NCBI GenBank assembly: GCA_963693285.1
Contig: OY848917.1
Location: 33,677,245-33,741,244, forward strand
Reading direction: 5' to 3'
Length of the DNA: 64,000 nucleotides
From: Xestospongia muta
Taxonomy: Eukaryota; Porifera; Demospongiae; Haplosclerida; Petrosiidae
A program made the translations under genes and the position numbers. Below the pieces are notes generated by a model. That model was not told the DNA's origin. It saw only the letters and a program-made list of their open reading frames with translations, and made no database searches. Position 1 is the stretch's first letter. Every line of letters starts with the position of its first letter. Positions 21,920 through 32,699 of this stretch are shown in pieces.

Positions 21920-22677
21920 AATGGGTATTTCCAAAAGTTTAAGATCTACCCTGGAAAAGAAGGAACTTAAGAGGTTGACCTTGCAATGAGAGTTGTAAAG
22001 AGACTTACAAATCCTTTGAGAGGCAAGATCCACCACATTTTTGTTCGACAATTTTTACGAGTCTGAAATTGCTAGATCTTGAAGCAAATGAGTGTATGGA
22101 TGTGGAACAACTCGTAAGCATCTCGTTGAATTTCCACCTACATTGAAGACAATAAAACTCACTCACACGTTTATTGAGCTCAAATAGTTTTCAATTTTGC
22201 TTCCAATGACAGTACAGTTATATTCACCTCAAACAGTAATGGTTTACACTTGAAAGTGCAGTAGAGTACACTACAGTACTAGGATATTTAGTATACCTAT
22301 TGTGTCTATCTACCAAGTACAATTATATTGATAAGCCTTCAATATATTTTTTACCTTATGTATTGGGGAGACTCCATGACTCTATGGAAAAACAACATCT
22401 TTGCTATACAACTTGGCTTGATAGAAAGATCGTGAACGTGATGTCATCAAACACACAACCATCTATCTATAGGTACTGTACTTTGACAACAAGTAGATAC
22501 AACTTGTTCTCCAATTCCTTGTCAACAAAATATTATATTGTCCAACAAGGACATAGGTGGAGTGGACAGAGGGGATCAGCTGTGTATGGTATACTTGCCT
22601 TCTTAGGAGAAAAAAGAATTCAGTACCAAAAATCTCGAATCTTATGTGATAAATCATGTGTTTGTTGCCAGCCATGA
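21920..22677 (+). pseudogene. piggyBac transposase remnant, unit 3 copy
   Basis: Both halves are present, closely matching 16968-17720. A one-base loss relative to unit 2 (GTCCAACAAGG for GTGCCAACAAGG) shifts the frames near the GGVDRGDQL signature, showing independent decay after duplication. Confidence 0.8.
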
Positions 22678-23278
22678 GTTCAATACAGATCAACTTTGAA
22701 TGTGTGCAAGACTTGCATTACTCAACAGAGAGTATCAAGAACTGACAACAACAATTATCTACTTAGTATTATCTATTAGAAAACAAGAATAAAGATTATG
22801 CACAATGAACTTAGTAAAATAAAAAAAAGGAGGGATCATCTTCTACACAAGTTTTAGATTTAAGGTGCACACATTATAGGGAAATTCAAAATAAGCAGTA
22901 TAGGTATATGTATATGTACACAAATTTAACATAACTCACTGAAATCTATTTTATCTATGTATTAGATCCCTGTGACTGGAGTGAGACTGTACCTGTGCAG
23001 GCAAGCACTCCCCTTGTACAAAGTATCCATGTACATGTGACACATACATGTATTAGTATTACCAATTATGTCCAGGTAAATGAATTAGATCCTGCTTCCG
23101 TGCCCATGAGTGAAGCAAGCACTCCACCTGTACAAGGAACGTGTACATGAAATCATTATACATTATACGTACTCACTGAAATCTGTCATTATTAGATCCC
23201 TGTGAGTCTGTAATGATGGGTGTGAGAGAATTACTTGGAGATCAAAACTTCTACAAAACATCAGAAACCGAGTGAATA

Positions 23279-23704
23279 TTGAAAGCAGCAGAAGCTATCA
23301 TCCAGTGGGCAAAACCTCCATACTCAAATCGTTTCATCCAGTTCTCTCAAAATATTATAGCAGATCCTCAGGGTTGCTTTACATCTAAGAAAAACATTCA
23401 AGCAGAAAGAGAGTGTTTATGCACATAATATCATCCTTTGCGAACATCACTAACTTTTCATAATTCCTGGTCCACTTTCCTTCAACAATCAATTTGTACA
23501 AATCCCGCTCCAACATTTTATAAACATGAAATTCAAAATATATTTACAAACCTTGCTAACCAATCCTATTCAACAACAACTCATCCAACTTCAAATACTT
23601 CAACTGAAAGCATCACAAACATAGAAGAAAATGCATTTCAGTATGTTGCTGGTTACATATTATGTGCCAAAAATCATATCACAACTGAAGAAATGGAAAC
23701 ATGA
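23279..23704 (+). pseudogene. Transposase-like relic, unit 3 copy
   Basis: Same reading and same internal TAA as the other two copies; small differences only (AAA to ACA, giving STTT). Confidence 0.55.
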
Positions 23705-24296
23705 ACACAAGCAAGTACTTCTTCTTTTCATGTCCGACACCAAGCTTACATGAAAGTATCGTCGAAAAATTTACAAAAAAAAGTAAAACTATCCCAAATT
23801 AGCAGTGTATGCAGAATCGTATTCAACTGACTTTTACCTTATATTGTATGTACTATTTTATATTACCCTGTGTGCTTGAACAATTCGGCACAGAGACACC
23901 AAGATACTCTTAAAGTAAAAAGTTTCTCTTTCTAGTCAATCCAAACCTGTATGAATTGAATGTTATTCTAATTAACGCGCATCATTACAGACTCTGCCCT
24001 TATTACGTCATCAGTTTCCAATTCCCGTTTACTAGTCTATAATATCCATGTTTTAATAGAATTTCGCGTATAATCGGTTAAAAGGCAAGATATTCATATG
24101 TTCAAATATTAACTTATTTAGATATGATATTATGACATTTTTAATGTTTTTACAATAAGAATGATGATGTATAATTTTTGCTAGAGGACTTTTTTGGATT
24201 CTTATTGATAACTCAATCAACAATTATTGATTGGCCAAGAAATTTTTATTTGGTTATACATAATACATAATTAGATATTGAGAAATAATAAAGAAT

Positions 24297-24907
24297 ATTA
24301 TTCTTACTAATAATAAACTGATGACAAGTAATTATATGTAGTTGTAATTAATTAATTGTTACAATTATATATTAATTACACAATAGCTATAATATTATGT
24401 ACAATTTAGTCTGTTTCCTTATTGTATTCTCTTTACACTTCATTGTTAAACAAGGGTAGGGCATTTGTTGCCTCTTGACAGTGAAGTGTATATGGCTGTC
24501 TAATGTTTGCAATTTGTTATATCAGTAGGCAATAGTAGGATATAATAAGAATATAGTAATAATAGAATTAGTAGTGTCTGCATTTTAATGCATTTTATTT
24601 TTAAATTGTGATTGTACATGATATATCAGAACTACACACTATTCTCTAATGAAGTCATAAGTTTTTAAAATTATTAAATAAAACTTAATATATTGTTTAT
24701 AACATTGGCGACAATTATGCTACAATCACATCACTATAGTAATGTTGTTGATCTGTAGTTGCTACTCCTACAACTGAGCTACCAGTGATCAAACATATTT
24801 TAATTAACAATATTCCATTATAATAATTATAGTAGAAACAAAATCAGTTTGTTATACATACATTGTTATTATCTTTGTAATAAGTCATAAGTCTCTTCTT
24901 ATAGTTA
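24297..24907 (-). other. Inserted minus-strand EF-hand 3' flank
   Basis: Unit 3 similarity ends at about 24297 (AAAGAAT|ATTATTC). The sequence that follows contains the EF-hand 3' flank (GTGATTGTACATGATATATCAGAACTACA). 24703-24795 forms one arm of an inverted repeat with 27617-27703. Confidence 0.6.
24703..24795. repeat. Left arm of a ~90-base inverted repeat (partner 27617-27703)
   Basis: GTTGCTACTCCTACAACTGA and GCTACCAGTGATCAAACA match the reverse complement of TGTTTGATCACTGGTAGC and the GTTGGAGTAGCAACTAC region on the right. The arms enclose the EF-hand pseudogene and the THAP element. Confidence 0.75.
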
Positions 24908-25402
24908 TTAATAATCAGCTGAGAAAAAGAACTTGGTAAAGTTTTGACAATTCTCTCGATAATCAATGACCCCATCTCTATTAATATCAGCTGACTTGAA
25001 AAACTTATCAATCATTCCTTGCTTGATGTTAAATGATTTATGAAACTGCGAAAATTCTTCATAGGATACCGTTCCATCTCCATTACCATCCATGATCTTA
25101 AACATTGCATCAACCAATACTTTCACACGTTCTTTTGCATCTGGCTGAGAAACAAAGTTTTTGGCTCATTGTATGAACTCGTCTTCAGTAACTCCTGTTT
25201 CATCAGCTAACGAGGTAGATTTAATTACTTCAAAGTAGTGCTTTTCCTCGTCTGAATCTTGGTTTCTATAGGCAGCCAAATTTCTAGCTACAATAGCTAA
25301 GTCTGCAGTATCAGCAACACCATTTTTGTCCACATCCAAAATGGAAAAACGCATTTTCATTTTCTTGATCCAGATAGGACTGTCCGTAAACGAGATAGCC
25401 AT
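24908..25402 (-). pseudogene. EF-hand gene killed by one nonsense codon
   Basis: The full-length frame of 164 codons runs from 25402 to 24908. The only fault is TGA at 25168-25166 in place of the arginine codon 79 (CGA in relatives), a single C-to-T change. Residues match the plus-strand branch (MDGNGDGTVSYEEF, ending FFFSADY), so this copy is a minus-oriented sister of the plus-strand array and not of the 4.3/62 kb group. EF3 loop is DGNGDGTVSYEE, more canonical than that of the array copies. The start is ATGGCT rather than ATGGAT. Readthrough or a re-start at a downstream Met are possible but unlikely. Confidence 0.85.
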
Positions 25403-26283
25403 TCTAGTTAGTATATGTAGATCCTCAACACAACAGAGTAGATGAAAAGAGTAATGAAAAAAAAGTATTTATCAGATGTATTTAACAGGATTACTATTAT
25501 AAATATTAAAATCTTGTAAGATTAATAATTTAAATTCCTGACCGTATGTATTAGAATGTGGGTGTTGTACTAAAATAATTCGTTCAGAAAAACAACCATT
25601 TTCCTGGTTGTGTTACAATTAATTATAAGGAGAGGCTATACTAACGCAGGGAAAATTTTCAAAATATATAGTACAAAAACTTTGGAATTTGTAGGAAGAT
25701 GTTCCAATCTTCAATGAATTGAACATTGGAAGAAACTTTGGACTTTGTAATCTTCAATTGAAAAGAACTCAATGAGAGCTGCTAAACAAATACCTATTTA
25801 CATACATTAACAGCTATAACAATTAAGATATATAAATTTTTAAAGTCATCTTTAAATTTCTAAATGATTAGGTCTAAAAATTTTGCCCTGTGTGTGATAA
25901 CATGTGAATCAATCACTAAAAGATATATGATCCAACATTAATTTACTAAATCTAAATAATGAAAATTTATATAAAGTGAATAACAGTGTAATTGTAATTA
26001 TTTCTTAAGATTTACTTAGAGTTTAAATAATAACTAATTATTAAAGGGTACCTAACATGAAAACTTATTGTCGCTGGAAAACGCACTAATATGTAGCTAT
26101 TTGCAAGTTTTTATCACACCAAAAATCTTAGTCCTGTTACTCCTGTGGTAAAAACGATATAGAACTTCAAATTTGAAGCATTTGCAAGGATTGCAATTTA
26201 CTTCCTGTAACGAGCGTGGCCTCCATGATAACGCGTTTTTAGTCATTGGATGAACTCGTGTGTGCATGCTTGATTTTGCCAAC

Positions 26284-26500
26284 ATGGGGAAAAGATGTAT
26301 TGTAGCTAGATGCAGTAATAAAAACAAGGATGGTGTATTCTTATTCAAATTCCCTAAAGAAAGAAAATAAGAGAACAGTGGAATAAGCAAGTTGAGAGGA
26401 CTAGAGCAGACTGGACAGGTCCAAGTGACTATTGTCAGTTATCTGCAGTTGTAATTTCACTGGGGATTGCTTTGAGACTTCAAGTTTACTAGCTAAGTAG
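26284..26500 (+). pseudogene. THAP zinc-finger fragment with two frameshifts
   Basis: ATG at 26284 opens MGKRCIVARCSNKNKDGVFL followed by FKFPKE, the start of a C2CH THAP domain (Cys 5 and Cys 10). A stop follows at 26368, but after a frameshift the domain resumes as REQWNKQVERTRADWTGPSD and, after a second shift, VICSCNFTGDCFETSSLLAK. The final C-x2-H pair of the THAP consensus is C-x2-N here, so the last zinc ligand is lost as well. It cannot bind DNA as is. Confidence 0.8.
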
Positions 26501-27153
26501 AAGGAGTGACAAAAACACTACATTTTGTAGTCTTCCACATACACTTGTACCTTTCTTATGCAGTACCTACAGTCATCCAAATAAAACAGAGGCAATAGCT
26601 GAGCATACTAGTTAATTTGCATCATTGTAGTCCAAGTAATAATATCACAAATATGTTGATGAAAATTAATTATAAATCTGGGTATTTAAATCCAGTGTAA
26701 TTATCAGATGGGAAGGTTTTCCTTATAACTGTTACTACACATGATGGTAGGATCATAATGTCCTTGCCCAATCATCTCCAACACAAAGTAGTTAATTGAT
26801 GATATGCAATGTGTTTGTATTGTCTATAGAGAAATCATAAACATATGAAGGATACCATTTATATAACAATAGAAAACTTACTATTGTATAGTTCCTTGTC
26901 CTTCATAATTGTCATATTGCTGCCTGTATGTAAAGAAGGCTGTTTGCAGTACCCAAACATTTAAAAATAATGCTTGAAAACCAGGATGACCTGTAATACA
27001 AGCAAACTCAAGCAAACTAAATTGTGATATATGCATAAATATTATTTAAAGACTTCATACTTACCACTGTAAGTTGGAAATTCTGTCATTTCCATTAAAT
27101 TGTGACACCTCAAGGCTGTCTTCATCAGACTGATGCCATCCACATACCGTGAC

Positions 27154-27318
27154 TCAAATGAATACAACACTGTTACTATCAAGCTCATCATCACTATATG
27201 AATAGGACACGTTTAGGCTTCTCTCAGATTCAGAATATCTTTCCTCAGATTCAGAGTTTCCTTCCTCAGATTTAGATCCTTCAATACAAGTTTCCTCTAT
27301 ACTGTGATCCGTCTTCAT
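27154..27318 (-). CDS. Short acidic ORF inside the THAP element (54 aa)
   Basis: Starts at 27318, just inside the right inverted end, and ends with TGA at 27154. It is Glu/Ser-rich (SEEGNSESEERYSESE). It may be the N-terminal exon of the element's second gene; the next downstream piece on this strand is the 130-base exon island ending in a consensus donor. Not recognised as a named family; coding status uncertain. Confidence 0.4.
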   Translation of the reverse strand: MKTDHSIEETCIEGSKSEEGNSESEERYSESERSLNVSYSYSDDELDSNSVVFI

Positions 27319-27526
27319 TCAATGACTAAAAACGCGTCATCATGTAAGCCACGCCAGTTACAGGAAGTAAATTGCAAGCCTTGCAAATGCTTCAACTTTG
27401 AAGCTCTACAGCTTTTTTACCATAGCAGTAACAGCACTAATATTTTGGTGTGATAACAAATAGCAAATAGCTACATATTGGTGTTTTTTTCAGCGAAAAT
27501 AATTTTTTATGTTAGGTACCCTTTAA

Positions 27527-28040
27527 ATATCATTTGTAATGATGTATTTATAATAAGCTGCTTGTGTTCCTTCAATCTGTCTTGTAATAAATTGAATAAA
27601 GTTGAATAAAAGTGTTTGATCACTGGTAGCTCAGCTGTTGGAGTAGCAACTACTGCTTGACAACATTACTATATAGTGGTGTGTTTATTGTAATACAATT
27701 GTCACCACTGTAATAAAATTATTTTGAATTTATATCTACTTGAAATTTTGACGTATACATCAGTAGTTACAACATTATAAAGTCATAAGTTTCTAAGACA
27801 TCAGATTGACATAGCATATGTTTAATATCTTATATTTAAATTAATTGGTTGATATAACTACTACATGGTTACAAACCTGCTTATTTAAACCTATGCATAA
27901 TTATGTCCATTAATTTTTTGATTACTAATGTACTATGAAATTGACATTTATGTAGCTACATGTAGGTTCAATAGTTGATAAACCATTTCTTTGAAATAGT
28001 AGAATGGACTGTTTGCCTTAGATATCCAACTTTCGTACAA
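27527..28040 (+). repeat. Right arm of the enclosing inverted repeat and unit 4 start
   Basis: 27617-27703 pairs with 24703-24795. From 27693 (ACAATTGTCACC) the sequence rejoins the unit series at the point equivalent to 13541, giving the UGT-flank-like segment ahead of EF-hand copy 5. Confidence 0.65.
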
Positions 28041-28314
28041 TAGCCTATCCGCAGAGGCAGCATAGCCTAGTGTACCTCGCCTCTGCGCGAGACCGCCTCT
28101 TTAAGTACTTTAACTGTGTTTAACTTCCTTTCAATTAATGCAAAATGATGTCATAATATCACCAGCAACCTTTTATTCGACCAATGAAATTGCGATACGA
28201 AACGAGAAAGTTAGATATTTCCTTTCCTATAGCAGCCTGCTAACTTCAGCTTTTATCATTTCTCTCCTTTTTTCATTTAGTCTGTTTTGTTGAAGATCTA
28301 CAGACACCAGAAAA

Positions 28315-28803
28315 ATGGATATCTCGTTTACAGACAGTCCTATCTGGATCAAGAAAATGAAAATGCGTTTTGCCATTTTGGATGTAGACAAAAATGGTAT
28401 TTTTGATAGTAAAGACTTAGCTACTGTAGCTAGGAATCTGGCTGCCTATAGAAACGAAGGTCCAGATGAGGAAAAGCATTACTTTAAAGTAATTCAAGCT
28501 ACCTCGTTAGCTGATGAAAAAGGAGTTACTGAAGAGGAGTTTATAGAACGAGCAAAAACATTTGTTTCTCAGCCAGATGCTAAAGAACGTGTAAAAGTAT
28601 TGGTTGATGCAATGTTTAAGATCATGGATACTAAAGGTAATGGAACTGTATCCTATGAAGAATTTTCGCAATTTCATAAATTGTTTCACATTGAGCAAGA
28701 AATGATTGAAAAATTTTTCAAGTCAGCTGACACCAATGGAGATGGGGTTATCGATTATCAAGAGAATAGTGCAAGCTTTACCAAGTTCTTTTTTTTCTGC
28801 TGA
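28315..28803 (+). CDS. EF-hand calcium-binding protein, array copy 5, altered C-terminus (162 aa)
   Basis: As copies 1-4, with a few replacements (MDIS start, HKLFHIEQEMIEK, SASF). The T-run before the stop has lengthened (TTCTTTTTTTTCTGCTGAG), so the end reads KFFFFC and stops early instead of FFFSAEY. This is a +1 slippage event in a homopolymer. All EF-hand loops are upstream and untouched, so the protein may still bind calcium. CCAAT at 28181; unit similarity ends near 29150. Confidence 0.8.
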   Translation: MDISFTDSPIWIKKMKMRFAILDVDKNGIFDSKDLATVARNLAAYRNEGPDEEKHYFKVIQATSLADEKGVTEEEFIERAKTFVSQPDAKERVKVLVDAMFKIMDTKGNGTVSYEEFSQFHKLFHIEQEMIEKFFKSADTNGDGVIDYQENSASFTKFFFFC

Positions 28804-29550
28804 GTACTAATAACTTTAAGAAAAGACTTGTGACTTAGTTAGATAATAACATGTAGTTCTAGTATACCACGCACAATCACATTTTTAAAATTACATTTTT
28901 GTAGGAGAGAAAAGTCAATAAGAGTTCTAAATAATACAAAGAGATGATATCATCAGGTCACCAAGCAACTGAGTCACGAGATTTGATAAAGTCTATAGCT
29001 TCTGTACAGTTTACATTAAAAGTTTGTGAAGTTTGTAGAGTAGCCTCTTTACTTCAAAGGTCAATATAGTAAATGGGATTTCACTGGGTGAATTTAAATG
29101 AATGGATGCATACATGAATGACTGTATTATGACAATGATTGTGTTGGTTGAACGAAGTTGAAATATGTTGTTTATTTGACGTTGAACTCTTTTGTCAATT
29201 TAAAAAAAATAATCATACTAAATAGTATCAAATATCACTCACATACCAGGCAGCCATTGCGATTAGAGTTTTCTTGAAAAAGAAGAAAGAGGATTTTTTC
29301 TTGCATTAGTCACTATGAGCATGCTGGTCATCAACCAGTGAGTAAGTAATTCCTTACCTCGTAAGAAAGAGTATATCTTCACATTTCACATCCATCTCAA
29401 ATATATGTATACCACTATAATGCTAGAAATCATAATGAAATCAGAGCAAACTAAATTTCTCTATAATAGTTAGAGAATTGATTCATGACAGCAGGAAAGG
29501 CGAGCATCTTTTAATTGGCTAGTACTTTTCAATAATAGAATGAATATCAC
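28804..29550 (+). other. 3' flank of EF-hand copy 5 and unique sequence
   Basis: Matches the unit 3' flank to about 29150 with a deletion near 29070, then changes to unique AT-rich sequence without a recognisable gene. Confidence 0.55.
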
Positions 29551-29832
29551 ATGAACAGAAATCAATTGATGAAAATCCTTTCATTCACTCACACAATAAT
29601 GATAGACATGTATGTTGTATGTGCATTACAAGGACAATTGTTTTGCTGCACCCACTCACACAATAATGTGTTTTTTATGACGACTTTCATTCATGCAATT
29701 GGTTTTTATTTACATCTACTTACAATTCTGTCTTTATGCTCTTGTGGGAAGAAACTGTTGCCTATGAATCTTATTTACGGTAACTATGAATATGATTATC
29801 AGCATCGACGAACTAAAAGACTGTTAAAATAA
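29551..29832 (+). pseudogene. Unrecognised ORF, relics at 38185 and 51195
   Basis: Open frame of 93 codons, ending NYEYDYQHRRTKRLLK, with a hydrophobic stretch (IHAIGFYLHLLTILSLCSC). Its second half is related to sequence at 38185-38330 and 51195-51325, where the frame is broken. Similar surrounding sequence continues to about 29910. It may be the 3' end of a mobile element or of a small gene; the coding status is unsure. Confidence 0.3.
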
Positions 29833-29989
29833 TTAAAACTGAAAGTATACTTTTAAAAGCCAAGAATAAAACTAGTCCAACTAAGGCGAGCTAGAATAAC
29901 ACTATTAATTATAATAATTTTAATCATATTTAATTTTATAGGGACTTAAAAGAATTAAACTAAAATGAAAAATGCTTTAACAATGAAAA

Positions 29990-30080
29990 ATATAAACTTG
30001 TCACAAAACTATTAAAGTGTTATGCAATTATCAAATACATCCTTAGGTAGTATTATGAGTATTTACAGTATATACAGTAT
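29990..30080 (+). repeat. Copy of the UGT 3' flank
   Basis: AAAACTATTAAAGTGTTATGCAATTATC and CAGTATATACAGTATTAAAT match 42680-42770 and 55310-55400 just after the two UGT genes. A UGT presumably once preceded this point and has been lost. Confidence 0.65.
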
Positions 30081-30226
30081 TAAATGTACATGTTTTATTG
30101 TACATACATGTTTATATATATACATACATACATACATATACATACATACATACATACATGTGTGTATGTGTGTGTGTATACATATAAACATGTATGTACA
30201 ATAAAAACATGTACATTTAATATTGT
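30075..30226. repeat. Near-perfect palindrome with a CATA/TG microsatellite loop
   Basis: The left arm TTAAATGTACATGTTTTATTG TACATACATGTTTATATATA pairs with the right arm ending CATGTACATTTAA at 30220, differing by one extra T. The loop holds ACAT and TGTG repeats. The related places after the UGT genes (42770, 55400) are not palindromic, so the structure formed or survived only here. Confidence 0.85.
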
Positions 30227-30351
30227 ACATACTAACATTTTCATTATACATGTGGTAAGTACACAATACTAAGTTATCACATGAACTGTACAAGTTACTA
30301 TAGATTATGTAAAATCTGAGATCTCTTCAAATAATTCACCAATATTAATTG

Positions 30352-31090
30352 TGCTGAACCAGACTAATGAGATCAATACAGAGTATTGTTTCTATTCTAC
30401 AATATGTCCATATATTTGGTACTGTAGTCAACATAGTGTAGAGTGTAGTAAGTTATATCTATGTATTGTTTTAATGTACCACATTGATATACTTACAGAA
30501 ACTAAAGCAGCATCATCTGTGGATAGTATTGGTAAGTTCTCTAGTAATAATACATGCATGAGGTTTGATGCATACAAACTTTCATTTTCTTGTTTTGTAT
30601 GATGAAAGATCACTTCAATAACAGATAGCATGGATGTATCAGGATAACAAGTAATAAATATATGATGTTAAAACTTTTAATCCTTTTAAATCTGTAAGGA
30701 AAGGCTCTTTAAATCATCACAACAATGTCAACATTTGATAAATGTTGTCTTTTTTATAGATGATATACCTGTTAACATGTCTTATTGTCAGTATAACAGG
30801 TACTACCTATCTTCTGTAGAGAACATCCTAATAGATGTAGTAAGTAGACAATGTATTGATATACTCTCAATATATTGCTATTATAGATGTACAATCTCTT
30901 CCTCCAATGATCTCTATAACAAGTACTATTGATAAAATAGAACCAATAGATTCTAGTATAGTAACTATTGAAGAGGCTAGTACAGTGACATATATCTCAC
31001 CACTAACTATGGAAGAAATAAATCAATGTAAGATAATTATAATAACTCTAATTTATTCTAGTCATGGAAATAATACAGGATATCAGTGAA
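30352..31090 (+). pseudogene. Cysteine-rich exon cluster, copy A
   Basis: An exon-like piece after ATCAATACAG (30370-30531) reads EYCFYSTICPYIWYCSQ then HSVECSKLYLC, and ends at donor GTAAGT. A second piece after TTTTTATAG (30761) reads DDIPVNMSYCQYNRYYL. A third after TATTATAG (30886) reads VQSLPPMISITSTIDKIEPI and ends near donor GTAAGA at 31028. Borders are phase 1 where they can be checked, which is common for secreted, module-built proteins. No signal-peptide exon was found here. Related copies are at 36300-37160 and 55692-57208. Family unknown; probably a fragment. Confidence 0.45.
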
Positions 31091-32405
31091 TATTAATACA
31101 TTAGGAGTAATTTACTATTAGATTTGAACTAAATAAATGTAACTGACACAACTTGACAATTATATTATGTTTATTACAATTATTTGTTAGCAATAACTGT
31201 TGAACTGTTATAACATACGACCTAAATGATAATTATAAGGCTCACAAAATTAATAACTTCTTATGAACATTCACATTTCCTTAACATACTTTCCTGTGGG
31301 AGTGGTTCAAATTTATTAACTTGTGGGTCACCGGTAATGGCTACTCAAGAGAAAAGAAAGTGAGGGGTAGTTAATTTCGTCGTTGATCTACCAGTAGTAG
31401 TTAGTGCTAAGAGACGCAGTATTGTAGAACCTGATAATGAGAATGGCGTATTTTGTTTATTTAAAACAAATGGCTTTATTCAGTCCATTTTAGTGCCTTC
31501 AGAGGATATTAAATTGATAACAGTCTTTTTAAGATCTAGTCGTATTTGTTATACAGAACACAAGATAAATCTTCATCATATACAAGATATCACTACTACA
31601 TCATTACTTCAAATTGGAATAAGGCATGTGTATAATATTTAAAATTATGGATATATCACCTTGAACCATTAGCATTAGCTAGTGACAGTACATTAACAGT
31701 ATACTGACCTCTATGGTTCTGTGGCTGACTGATGCTGACATATTACTATACTTTGCAACACCTTCTCATAATAATTATACATATAAAAGTGCATCCAAAA
31801 ATCATCCACACAACAGTGGAGATAACATTAGAAATGTTGAACAAATTATAATTTAGTAATAATAACATTGTGTTATTGTTCACTGTTTGCAAAAAAAATT
31901 ACTAACTGTTTCATAATGCAAGTAATCTTTTTAATTGATTTTTAATTTTTAATTGAGAATTCTCTATGGTATTTATATATGTGGTTATTGAAACCAGTCA
32001 TAGGTTAGTATATTATCTGAAATCTATAGATTGACATAACTAATTTAGAACTAAAGCAACTAAAACTCATTTTAAAATTACAATAAAGTAAGTTAGAAAA
32101 TTTATCCTAACAAAACACTGATAAATACCTATTATATTATTCCACAAAGAAAAAGAGGACATCTATCTGACAAACGGGGAAGCCTATGCCCACAAAGTTT
32201 AGATTACCAGAAATAAAGTTAGACAATACACACATATTGTCTGGATATTACGACAAAGAGAATGATGAATTAGTTTCAGAGGTAACACGGATTGCTTACA
32301 ATATTTGTATACATCTGTGATGTATACAATTAAAGATAAGGTCAACAAATAAAAGATAATGACTACATTTATACTTTATATCAATATTAATACTTACCAA
32401 TTGTT
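31091..32405 (+). repeat. Repeated block following the cysteine exons
   Basis: Matches 57209-58520 and in part 43440-43975. It includes an exon-like reading PTKFRLPEIKLDNTHILSGY at about 32190 that is better kept at 58302. No complete gene seen. Confidence 0.5.
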
Positions 32406-32669
<264 letters not shown>

Positions 32670-32699
32670 ATTTGTTCCTTTCAGTATTTTCTGGTGTTA

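Larger units (their letters stand above)
26041..27526. mobile_element. TTAA-flanked DNA transposon with long inverted ends, Kolobok-like
   Basis: The left end TTAA|AGGGTACCTAACAT (26041) mirrors the right end ATGTTAGGTACCCT|TTAA (27526). Pairing continues inward about 210 bases on each side, up to GCGTTTTTAGTCATTG. A THAP reading starts just inside the left arm and an acidic reading starts just inside the right arm, running towards each other. TTAA targets plus a THAP domain point to the Kolobok superfamily; piggyBac shares TTAA but does not carry THAP. The element is 1486 bases long and non-autonomous. Confidence 0.75.

Noticed and set aside
30022..30293. Overlapping Tyr/Ile/His-rich frames at the palindrome
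   Set aside because: They arise from ACAT/ATAC repeats and read on both strands.
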